Shown here piece by piece: positions 53,191-64,000 of a DNA stretch of 64,000 nt. The position numbers and the translations under genes were made by a program. The DNA is from Nageia nagi (taxonomy: Eukaryota; Pinophyta). Each line of letters opens with the position of its first letter. Within the stretch, counting starts at the first letter, position 1. The notes beneath the pieces are model-generated. The model was given only the letters and a program-made list of their open reading frames with translations. It was not told the DNA's origin and ran no database searches. The stretch spans positions 189,720,001-189,784,000 of the forward strand of contig JBITNC010000001.1 of the NCBI GenBank assembly GCA_050084985.1, given 5' to 3'.

Positions 53191-56100
53191 TACATAAAAA
53201 ATAGTTACAAACTAAGTTCTCTACCCCTCAAGAATAACTGTATCAAGAATACTTGTATGATCAAGAATTATACAACTTTCAATTTACAAGCACCAAGTAC
53301 ACATATCCACACATCCAAGTAGAATTTTGTTTTTTAAATAAAATGGAACATGGTTTTCTTTCTACCTGAAAGCATGTACCATATCATTATGTAAGAATCT
53401 TTAGATCTTGTATTACTTTTCATCACCAATAATCTCTAGAAGAACATTCTCCATGTTTTGAATATAATTTCCCACTTGAGCATAAATATCTTAAAGTAGA
53501 ACATAAGATGAAACATATTTAGGCTTTAACAAAAAAAATATCATTGCCACAAACTCCCCTATTCCTATATTCTTATATGATTTACAAGAACCAAGTAGAT
53601 ACATCCACATAGAAAGTTCAAAGCTCCATTATTTTTTCATACAGTACAGTTTCAAAGCAAACACATCCACATAGTTTCAAAGTAGACACATCTATATAGT
53701 TTCAAAGTATAAAGCAGACACATCCACATAATTACAATTATGCTCAAAAATATCAAAATATGCTCTACAATATATCAAAATGATAAATTTTTATTTGGCA
53801 CATATACAAGTTCTATGTTAGTCTAGGCAATAAAGAATCCTTGAACATTTTCTTTTATATTTCAGCTCATTATTCTATCTATACAACACTATATTTGGGT
53901 CAAGGGAAACTTTCACATGGACCTTACAATAATTTATACCTAAAGGAATATTATGTAACATTATTTGGTATCATTACTATACACCTTAGCTTCAACCAAT
54001 ATGATATGAGTTTTGGTTAAGCAGCATGCCCTTTTTTCAAATTTAGAGCTTTAGTGTGCTTTAATTTCCAATCCCTACATGGAAAATTAACATTGCAAAT
54101 ACATTCATCTTGTATTATTGATTGAAATCATGTAATATATGTACATGTGGATTATAATTAATGTATTCCTATTGGAAGAACTGGTGTGCAAAATAATTCA
54201 ATCTATGAAGATGGCCAATGCCTATTTTCAATTGGGTTAGAGTCTACTTGTTAAGGAATAAGATGTAGGAAAGAGACATAAAAGTATAGAGTGTAGGAAA
54301 TTAATGTAAATGACTATCCTTGGTTATCTTAATATTACTTAAGAAGGAATGAGTTGAAAGGACACCTAATTTTACAACCACAATCATGCAAGATATTCCA
54401 AGCTATCTCTACTAAGAATTACTTTATAGACACAAATAAACAAACAATTCATTTAACATCCATGAAGTACAAATAAAAAAAATTATATAATGATTTAAGA
54501 ACAAGGATAGATAAACCATTTCTAAGAGGCCAAAAAAATTATTTTTTATTTCAATATAAGGTGTTGTAAATATTACAAAGGGTAAATAACTAACATGTTC
54601 GATCCTTATTACATCAATCTAGACTATATTTATAGCCAATAGTTCATACGAAACTATGTTAAAAAATAGTACCAAATGTATAACAAACTTAATGACTACT
54701 AACAACCTTTCAAAATAAATAATATAATATCTATTAAAGCACTTATACATCTTTTTATGGATAAAATTAGAAATAGCTAAGGACTAGCTATTGTTTCAAG
54801 TCTCTTGATTTTCTTAAAATTATATCTTCAACTCCATTTGGACCATTTAAATTAGGTTCCAATTATCAACTACCAACTCATATTCAAATAACAACCATTT
54901 TGGATGTACTTCAGGTATTCTTGGTTATCTAAACCAATCTATTTTGATGCTATACAATCCAAAAATATCTTTCCATTATATGCGGATAGAAAAAGTGACA
55001 AACTATTTAAAAAGTTATGATAATTGGTGAAGAAATTGCTTTCCACATAAATTAAAAGGCCATGTTGATGTCTTTTATCATGACAAATCCTTGTATTTTT
55101 ATATCTCTAAGATCATAATAAGTCAATGTTGACATCATTAGCTAAGAATCATGATAATATGTAAAACATTCATGAAAGTGCTACATCATGGTCCAAAATA
55201 GGAAAATATGATATTACATTCCAAAATGAGAGATCCTATATAAAATTATTTTTATCATTTGTACTTAAGCATAAAAAATGCTTGATTTCATGAAAATATC
55301 AATATATTTTTGGGTATAGTACCACAAAGAAGAATATAGCACATCCATAAAATACAACTCCCTAATCACTCTCTAAAACCAATCTCTAAGCATCATTTAG
55401 TTTAACTTGTAGGCATAACTAATTCAAAGCTAAAGAGTTACTCACTACTCATTCATTTTCTATGATTTGGGGCTATTCAAGTAGGAAATATTAGGTTATT
55501 CTAGTGAAGTGCCATCAATGGGTAAGGTAAGTGCTCTCTCCTGACTCGATTATCTAGTAGGGGCAACAACAAAAATGAGTCTAGCTTCCCCCTCTATTTC
55601 TCCCTATTGGGGTAGCCTAGCTCCCCCACATGAGAGTAGGCACTAGTGGAAGAATTAGTAGACTCTAAATAATCCAATCTACACCTATTCCCTCTATCTT
55701 TATATAACCTATAGTCTATACACCTTCCAACTAGAACAATGATAGTTATTTAAAGCCTAGTAACTAATAGAATAATAAGAATCTATAGGTATTTCAATTC
55801 AATCTATCTAGTATCATGTAGAATACATCATGAGAGATGTTTAAGGGGGCTAGTTTATCTATTATAGGCATTCCAATAGGTCAAGTATGTTATCCATTAT
55901 GTTTTACATCCATATTTTTTGGTTCGTATTATGGAATTATTTTAGTGTCTCAAAGTGATTTCATACTGCTACTAAAAAGGGATGGGGTGATGGAATGATT
56001 GGTTGAGAATGAGCTATATTCCCCCTAAACTCTTCAAATTTTGAAAGGTTTCTTAGATAAATACTTGATCATTGGATATTTGAATACTTGATTATGAGAT

Positions 56101-57572
56101 ATGTGCATACTACTATTTGATTGATTTATTGTATATTGAAGAGTTGATTCTTCTAAAATCCTTATCATTTTACTCTAGCTTGAATCCCATGTTATCACTC
56201 TCAAGGATCATAACCACACTCTTCATACATAGCTTGAGGATCTCCAATGCTTCCACTAGTTGGATAGCCAACTTCTTGAATCTTATGATCACTAGAATAA
56301 CTTCTATAAGGTGAAGGTGTATACTTTGATCTCAATAAGACATTCCTTTTAACTAAAAAAATATGTAAACAATATTAGCTACTTTGGAAAATATTTAAGC
56401 TATCAAATTGAGAACTCAAAAAATAAAATTCATCGAGTTGAAGATAGGGTACTCAAACTTAGAAATGTCTTTAACTTTTCCTAATTTTCCTCTTAGGGTT
56501 CTTCAAAGTTTCTTATATTGAAGTCAATTATGATCAATTAATTGACTATTTTATTATTTATTCCCTTATACATCATAGCTAATTTCATTAGCTTTAGTTT
56601 AATGATAGTTAATTGGCTCACAAAATATACAAACCTTTCTTTCAACAACTCTATTTACTAATTTGTAAACTCTTCTTGATCTATTGCCTTAGAATCTAAT
56701 ACAACCTACAATTCCTCCAATAATAAAGTACCATCAGATTTCCAAAAGTTTGAAAATCCTTTCTCAACCAATGCATTCAATTATACCAATAATATTCTTA
56801 CTTCTTCAATTAGATCCTTCATTAGCCCTTCTTCCTTTTCATCTAGAACACTTAAGGTCAAGGTTTTTTTTAGACACAAATCTTTAATAATAAGCAAAAT
56901 TAAGATTAATAGAAATTGAATTTGACTAATTTTGAAGGTTGAAATAAATTTCAAATTGCTAAAATTTCAGAGGAATTTTAATTTTTATAGATTAATTCAC
57001 CAAAATTTTAATATTAATTAAATTGAAAAAATATAATTCACCTTCTCTTTGAATTAATAAATCACCAGAATCAACATAAATTTATAATTAAATTTTTAAA
57101 ATTAAACAAATTCACTAAAATATGATAAATATCTTTAAAATCCAAATCTATAAACTTAAAGAATAAAAATTGAAATGGTTAAACAAATCTTTAGAATTCA
57201 AATTTTAAAATCCATATCCCTAGACTAAATTATAGAAATCTTAAAAGATAAAATGAATCTCTAAAATAAACTATAGAAACCCTAGAAGATAAAATAAATC
57301 CCTAAGAACATAAACCAGAGCCATAAGAGATAAGAGTAAAAATATAAACCCTAAATATAAAAGAGAATTTTATTTAGAACATATATTCAAAACACTTCAA
57401 CACAAACCCAATTTAGCGTTGGGATGCACATCATCAATAATCTAATAACTTTTCCAATGAAAATAGCATGATGAAGGTATCATCAATTTTTTCCTACATG
57501 TAATGATGTTGTGTATGATGCTAAATTAAATACATATTATCAATCAATATTACACACACTAATTCTAGTTAT
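53191..57572. other. No gene seen (4.4 kb)
   Basis: AT-rich, with short open frames only. A duplicated ACACATCCACATAGTTTCAAAG-type phrase lies at 53650-53730. No domain, LTR or terminal repeat was recognised. Confidence 0.45.
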
Positions 57573-57683
57573 GACCTCTAGCAACATTAAATATGATGCT
57601 TGGTGATGTTAATGATGACACATAGTGATATTTTAATGTGACGGATAGTGATGTTACATGTGATGCCTAGTGACATTAATTAT
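57573..57683. repeat. 22-23-bp minisatellite, five units
   Basis: Units start at 57573, 57595, 57617, 57640 and 57662. The consensus is close to GATGCCTAGTGATGTTAATNAT. Looser copies may continue to about 57770. Confidence 0.75.
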
Positions 57684-58059
57684 AATGTAATATAGTTCCA
57701 TGTGATAGTAAATATTATGCCACATGACTCTAAACATGATGTGATGTGATCCCAAATATGATGCTATATCCCATTATTAAATTATTTTTATTTTATTTGA
57801 TGCTGGTGTAAAAATTTATGGGTGTTTTCAAAATAATACAATAATTATATTACCAATATTACATAAAAATAATCATAATGTTTTTAAGATAACATCTATC
57901 TTATTTTTATAAAATCCAAATACATTAAATATATTAATCAAATAAATTTAAAAATATCTCTAAAAATCTTTTACAATCACCAAAAAGTAGTAGCTATGTT
58001 ATAATGGTACATAAAGTTATATAGAATTCAAATAACTCATTTAACTTTAAAAATATAAT

Positions 58060-60060
58060 ATATGTATGGGTAGATCTATCCAATATGTCATAGGATAACA
58101 TCAAAATATATTTTCATAGTTCAACAATATGATCTCTAACTATTGTCTTCATCAATAGGATCATCTTCATCAATAGGATGTATAACTTAGTGGTAAAATA
58201 TAAGGCTCTTTATCTTTAGTAACATATCATGTGGATTCAATAGCATGATAACCATTAGGTTCATTATACAAGGTTTTTCTTCTATTAATTTCTTTGAGTC
58301 ATTTACATTTAAATGCTATACAATGGAATGATCTATAATCCAATTGAATAATTTCTTGAATATTTTCAATATGTTGTAATTTTACTTCTATCTAGTTTGT
58401 ATGTTTTGTATTTTCATAACTTGCTTGGTCAAATTCAATCATCACTCCATAATCAAATATCTTTTTTTAATCATTCATTTCAATCATGAAGTGTTGACTG
58501 TATGTCCACATTGTAGGGAAAGGAAATACCTACACACATTTACTTGAAAATGTTATTAGTGCAATCATTATATTTATATTAATGAAAATCTTATAAAAAT
58601 GTAAAAACATTAAATGCAAATGAATAAAATAATAATTACCATTTTATTGCATCTAATAATTATATTGTATGCATCTTCATCTATTCTTTCTCCTCTTCTT
58701 TGTTTCTCTTCAATTGCTTATTTTATCCATGATCTTGTACACTCATTTGACCAATTTTTGTCTCTTAGATGTGAATGTAAGTGACCCCTTGCATTTACAC
58801 TACAAATTAAGGTACATTCTCTTGGAATTGCCCTTATTTTACTATTGTGCAATTCAATCCACTCTTTATAACATTCCATATTCATCATGATAAATTGGTT
58901 TATAGATTCATACTTATCACAATATGTAAAATCATGATACCATCATATATACTCATTAGTAACCATTGATTAAATTAAATACAAAATTTTTGTACATATA
59001 TATTATTATAAATTACTAAAATATCAAATATTTCAAATTGTACTTACAAGAGAAGATTTTTCCCATTTGTTTCTAAAACCTTCCCTTTTAATTTATTTGA
59101 GTCATATACATTACACATCTTTGGGACATAATTATGGATTTTAGAAATATACTGACTTGCATAAAATTTATAGTTGTGTACAATGTATACCTCACCATAA
59201 ATCCTTCTGGTTGTGATTTTTATCTAATAAATGATTTTACTACTTTCAAAAATCTCTTCATAAAACACATGTTTCTACCACTTATAACACCTGCTATTTT
59301 AATGTCATATTTTAGATGAATCAATAGGTGTACTTGTATGTCCATAAAAACAACATGCATTTCTTTTTCAAATTTATAGATAATAAATTTCCCTATGCCA
59401 CCTATGCATTTCATCCACATGTATCTCCTTTAAAGTTAACCACCTCTTTATGAAAATATAATGCTGTTAGATATCAAAATGTATAAAAAAATTGCATACA
59501 ACAATAAATACATGCTTTTTTATCATTTAATAATAGTATTATATAAACATGACATGATACCTTAGAAACATTGACAATCAAACAATTGCATGTCTTAGAT
59601 GAAAAGGTAAACTCACACATCCACAAATTGCAAGTGGTAAAATATTCTATAAATAAATTCATCAAAAATTTTGTGCAACTAATATTAATTGCTATATTTT
59701 GAATTAAATAGATATTAGTATGAATATAATAATTTATACAAACATGTAATATGAGAATACTTTTAAGAAGTTATGATAAATATGAGACTTTAATCCTATC
59801 ATTTTACCATCAATAGTGAATGCTATTCTAAAAGATGATTCGTACCTATTTGGTTTTTAGTAGTTCAAACAACATTGTTTAGCATGGTCACTTCTTCTTT
59901 GGTCATAATCCATGTGTAGGGATCAAGTAAATTTATTGATGCATATGAATTGTGAGTTATCCATAAGGAACACTTTGTATTAGTATATTTTAAATCATTT
60001 CTCACTTTAGGATTATTTGATTCTTTACTTATTGTATACTAATACAAATAAGAGGTAACA
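58060..60060 (-). pseudogene. CACTA (TNP2-type) transposase fossil
   Basis: From right to left on the minus strand. A stretch at 59900-60040 reads NLLDPYTWIMTKEEVTMLNN. TIDGKMIGLKSHIYHNFLK (59770-59830) matches the 'G-K-x-x-G-L-K-S-H-D-x-H' block of TNP2 proteins. HLLIHLKYDIKIAGVISGR then MCFMKRFLKVVKSFIR (59220-59330) and KSQPEGFM match DUF4218. At 58280-58400 IQEIIQLDYRSFHCIAFKCK and RRKTLYNEPNGYHAIEST match the DUF4216 domain that ends these proteins. Many stops and frame changes, and no clear ends. The transposase would cut and paste CACTA elements. The N-terminal catalytic region was not found. Confidence 0.65.
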
Positions 60061-60469
60061 TTCTTTACAATATGCATACACTAGACCAAAAAAGGAGTTT
60101 GAGGATGATTTTATATTGTTGCCTATTATCTTTTCCGATGGTTATCTACCTGCTGCTTATGAACCCTCCACCAAAAGTCCTCTTTCTATGGTGGTGACTA
60201 ATAACCATAAGTATATCACATTTGAAACTACCTTATAATATCATATAAAGGTAGTTATAAACTATTTATCACTCTATTAATGATGCAGGTGGCTATAACC
60301 ACCCCTAAAACCACCTCATTATTTTTTAAAGTAGTGGTTTGAGCCATTACTTTATGGATATTTAAAACATCATGAATTAGAAGCTCTCAATAGATGTATC
60401 ATTATTATGTTACCACATAACCAACCTTGATGCTTCAAACATATGATATGAAATGATCCAAGTCCACCA

Positions 60470-60665
60470 TATGATAAGAAATTATGGAATTTTAAGCAAA
60501 TGCATGATACAAGGCCAATGAATTATTTAACATGATGCATGATATGCAAACATAGTTTCATTATCTATAATGATTGTAAGATACAAACACATGATGAAAG
60601 TCTTGGGAATTATTTGACAAGATGCATGATGCAAACACTCTTTTTGAAGAAGCTCAATAAGATTC
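60470..60665 (+). pseudogene. PPR-like fragments, second site
   Basis: KANELFNMMHD (about 60500-60535), ANIVSLSIMI in the next frame (60547-60576) and SWELFDKMHDANTLF (60602-60646) repeat the PPR 'A-x-x-L-F-x-x-M-x-x-x-N-x-x-S-W-x-x-M-I' pattern. Short and frame-broken. Confidence 0.4.
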
Positions 60666-61823
60666 AAATATGTTTAAATGATAAAAAATTCCACTATTAT
60701 GATCATGGATTACAAAATCATGCTCAAATGATTCAAGTATGCTCTATAGTTTCAATTATTTCTTAAATGATTCAAATATGCTCTACAACATTGCTACCAC
60801 AACATTTTGATTTACAAGCACAAGTAGACCACTTACATTGAGGTGATTTAAAACCACTGCATCATAAATTAGTAAAGAAAAAAAGGCATAGTTGGGAGAG
60901 TGCTTCTAGAATATTCCATCCTTGGTTTACCAAGGCACCCAATCTCAATAATAATGAGCCCAATCAAAGTGTTGGCCATGGATTTTCAAAGGATGGCCTA
61001 ATCAAATTGACCAATCATTGTTCAATTTTTTACAAGTGCAACATATTTAAATGATTTAAATGCTCCAATAATGCAATAAAAATGATCTAAGTATGTGTGT
61101 GTGTGTGTGTGTGTGTGTATGAAATTATTTGAGTAATGATATGAAATGATCAAAATGCACCATTACATGAAATGATAAGAAGCATCCAAGTTGGTTGTGT
61201 GGTTAACATTATGAATAATACTAAAGCATAATAGTAATATATTAATTAAGAGCTTGCAAATGTAGCTATCCTTGACTATTCAACCCAAAAATGTATCAAA
61301 AATTAATCCAAAAGTGGTAAGTTGGTAAAAACATGCTTGTAATACTTAGCCAAATAGAGAAATATTTGAGCATAATTGAATTTGTAGAGTATATCTAAAT
61401 CATTTAAGCATAATTATAGAGCATATAATTGGAATCTTATTGCAATTATATTTAAATGATGACATATGATATTAAATGTTTTAAATACAACATATGAAAT
61501 TTTCTAAGCATTAAAAAATAGTACAAAAGTGGTAAGTTGGCCAAACACTACCTTTTTTGTGCTTTTACAAGCTACTAAGTTATCGATCATGCTTCCAAAA
61601 TGTATCCAATCTAAGGTGAAAGTTAACTTTGTTCCCTGATAAGAAAAATAAATTTTTTCTACCTAAAAACATGTCTCTATTGATAATATTAAACTCTTTG
61701 ATTTGATGGAGCACTTAATTTCAATTCCAAATACATTCATAGAATGTAAAATAAGTCATGTGCTCCTACTGAGCATGAATTTATTTGCATGATGAAAATA
61801 GTTTTATAGTTTTTAATAAATGA
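60666..61823. other. Spacer with repeats, no gene seen
   Basis: Contains the TG microsatellite (61094-61118), isolated units of the 28-31-bp repeat, and phrases such as AAAAGTGGTAAGTTGG that recur at 61310, 61515 and (as AAAAGTGATAAGTTGG) 52495. Confidence 0.45.
61094..61118. repeat. (TG)n microsatellite
   Basis: Twenty-five bases of uninterrupted TG. Confidence 0.95.
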
Positions 61824-62041
61824 AAATAATTTCATGGTCTACAATAATTTAAGGATACATATAAAATGGATTTTCTAAAAAAGGCCCATAGACATGTATG
61901 CAAAATGTGGAATAATACATAAGGCTTGGAAATTGTTCAACAAGATGCATGATGAAAATACATTTTATTGGAATGTAATCATCAAAGGATATGTAATTCA
62001 TGACATTCATGGTAACATTATGAATAATGGTGAAGCATAAT
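61824..62041 (+). pseudogene. PPR protein fossil, third site
   Basis: MKIISWSTII (61822-61852) is followed, after a stop, by a GYI-NGFSKKA phrase. Then an uninterrupted stretch from 61891 reads DMYAKCGIIHKAWKLFNKMH and continues DENTFYWNVIIKGYVIHD. This is a nearly complete PPR unit of the plant PLS type, where 'D-M-Y-A-K-C-G-x-x-x-x-A-x-x-L-F-x-x-M' followed by 'N-V-x-S-W-N-x-M-I-x-G-Y' is the hallmark. The stop at 62038-62040 ends it. Confidence in the family is high; the gene is a fragment. Confidence 0.75.
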
Positions 62042-64000
62042 AGTGATATATCTACTAAGATCTTTGTAATGCATCCACTAATTATCATCAACCAAAGCCC
62101 TAATTTTAACCTATTTTTTTATTGTTATAACACTCAAATGATCTAGGAATGAACCAAATGACTCCACATGAGTTTTATATGCTACTAGCTAGCTTAGAAC
62201 TCACATGGTAAGATTGGCTAAGAACCCAGGGTAACCAACCCTGATAAAGTTTTTTGGTGTTCACTTTTCAACACTCACTCTATTGAAAAGATGCCTCAAA
62301 AGTAACCTCACCATTCCTATTCCATGTCCCATGTGTAATAGGATTTTTGATTATGATGTAATGTCTTTATACTTAGGTCCCATATAACCTAAGAGATTGC
62401 ACTTCCACTAAGTTAGTTATCATCTCTTGATGATAACTCTTCATCTCATAGGAGCAATTAACTTGTCCCAGGCAAGCTTCCTTATGAGCGAGTAGCATCG
62501 CCTATGGAACAATCATCATATCCCTATCACTAACTACAAGTGATATGACTACTAATTACCCTCACTTGATAATATTAGTTTTTCTAATTACTATCCCCAC
62601 CTAACTCACCTATTGAGTAATATGAGTACTAACCTACCCATAACTATCAGCTAGTCCCACCATGTAGTTTGACATCCTTATGCCCATAACTTGGGGAGCC
62701 ATGGATATTAAACAATATCCTCAAGTGGTTTTTTAGCCTAATATATTTTTAAATGTTTTGACAAAAGAACCAGCTATGTCCTACTAACCATATACTAATA
62801 TTTTCAAATAGTGAAGTGGGTATAAGACATGTTCTAAGGTTTAACACCATTCATCCTTACTCACGATAAGTACTCAAAAATCTTAGTTATGGCTTATGTA
62901 GGAAGGCACATATTTTCTTATTTTATCCCATATGCATTATATCACATATATGGATCCACTTTTTAAAATATCTCTTGAATACATAAAGTACCAAGTTAAT
63001 ACGAAGAATCTTACCACTATTGCTACAAAAGTAATGTGGTGCTAAGTGGGCCTCATGCAAACAATATTCCTTTTGTTTATCATATAGCAAGGTAGGTTTA
63101 CTTGATGAAGGTTCTTCATCACATTTATTGCATTCATCCAAAAAGAATCTTGAATGATTCCATTTATCTCATGGGGCCCCATCGATATCCAATTTGATCC
63201 CAAGGATCCAAAAGATATGCCAAATGCCCACAAATTATCATTTGGAACCTTAACTCTAGTTTAGGGTTGATTCTCAGTTATTGGGATAATTTTGGATTTA
63301 TTGGGATTGATAATCTAATCCATCTACTTCTTTAGGATTCTATTTAGATTGATTTTCTAATACCACTACTATCATGCAATAACAAGTATTAATCTTTACT
63401 CCTATTTATAAAAATATTAATCATGTAATAATCATAATGCTATTCATAAAGAGAGAGTAAAATCATCTATCTTACATTCATTTTATAATAAAATATAAGT
63501 ACAAAATAATCCTCTTTGAAAGTTTCTAAATTAATGATTAATTACAAGAAAATTGAATACATATCATAACTTTATTTATCAATACCTAATATAATGACAA
63601 AACTTTCATAACTTATTACAAGAACATTAATACATCATAAGGCTAATACAATTTAATGAATTTGGTAATTCATCATCCTTTTATAATACTATTATAACAT
63701 GATATTTAGTGATTCATTCTATGTTTTGTTGTGGAATACATCCATTGATCTTCAAGCAATAAGCATTAAGCATCTCCATCATTCTTCATGCAATGACCAT
63801 CGAACATCCCTTGGTACTTGGTGGTTGGATAGAGTACTAAGAGAAAGGAGGGTTAGGACAACCCTTTTATGTTTTATGATCATAATGCAATGCCTACTTG
63901 ATACCTTGAGAGAGGACTTTAGGTCTTTTTGGACTACCTCTCTTCCTTGGTCATGGATCCTTTATTGTAAATACCAATTTCATGACCCCTTTTTACCTTT
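62042..64000. other. No gene seen
   Basis: AT-rich spacer with a more mixed-composition stretch at 62200-62700. The minus-strand open stretches at 62923-63233 show no domain I recognise. Confidence 0.4.

Noticed and set aside
60079-60336. Small non-autonomous CACTA element (CACTAGACC...TAGTG)
   Set aside because: The two ends do not form matching inverted repeats beyond CACTA, and flanking 3-mers differ (ATA versus GTT).
62923-63233. Overlapping minus-strand ORFs with Cys/His residues
   Set aside because: No recognisable zinc-finger spacing or family, and no second copy to support coding.

Overview
The window is AT-rich plant nuclear DNA dominated by decayed, nested transposable elements. 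The plant assignment rests on a chromovirus with initiator-tRNA-Met priming, Ty1/copia elements, a plant-type Helitron Rep-helicase, a TNP2-type CACTA transposase, a plant mobile domain fossil, pentatricopeptide (PPR) fossils and a plant C2-domain gene. The size and age of the repeats would fit a large genome such as a gymnosperm, but that is inference. I saw no rRNA, tRNA, CRISPR or bacterial-type gene.

Layout. 1-1004: end of an LTR element with its polypurine tract and 3' LTR. 3463-4330: plant mobile domain fossil. 5640-6253 plus 11860-14235: a minus-strand Ty3/gypsy gag remnant, split by chromovirus copy 1 (6259-11854, 5-bp target duplication TAAGG). 14402-14792: second copy of a ~400-bp repeat also found at 1464-1868. 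14793-15890: another minus-strand gag fossil. 18560-19230: LINE-type ORF1 fossil. 20579-21850: decayed ORFs of unknown family. 23730-24293: the only intact host-like gene, a single-exon C2-domain protein with a TATA box.

25380-50075 is a nest. A minus-strand Helitron Rep-helicase (25380-26901 and 40751-42743) was split by Ty1/copia element 1 (26902-40750). That element's leader was in turn hit by chromovirus copy 2 (28478-34215). A second copia of the same family (42744-50075) sits in the 5' side of the Helitron and is cut off before its 3' LTR. 50076-64000 has several tandem arrays (50-bp, ~350-bp, ~158-bp, 28-31-bp and 22-bp periods), PPR gene fossils and a minus-strand CACTA TNP2 transposase fossil.

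The most unusual observation is that the two chromovirus copies, inserted at different sites, share the same defects. Both lack gag capsid coding, both carry a D-G-K protease active site, both have at least four in-frame stops at equivalent codons, and both have one -1 frame change in integrase. That frame change lies exactly on an in-phase T TTT TTA heptamer. The pattern suggests a non-autonomous subfamily mobilised in trans, or, less likely, a real frameshift signal. A second notable point is a reading frame conserved antisense in the long leaders of both copia elements.
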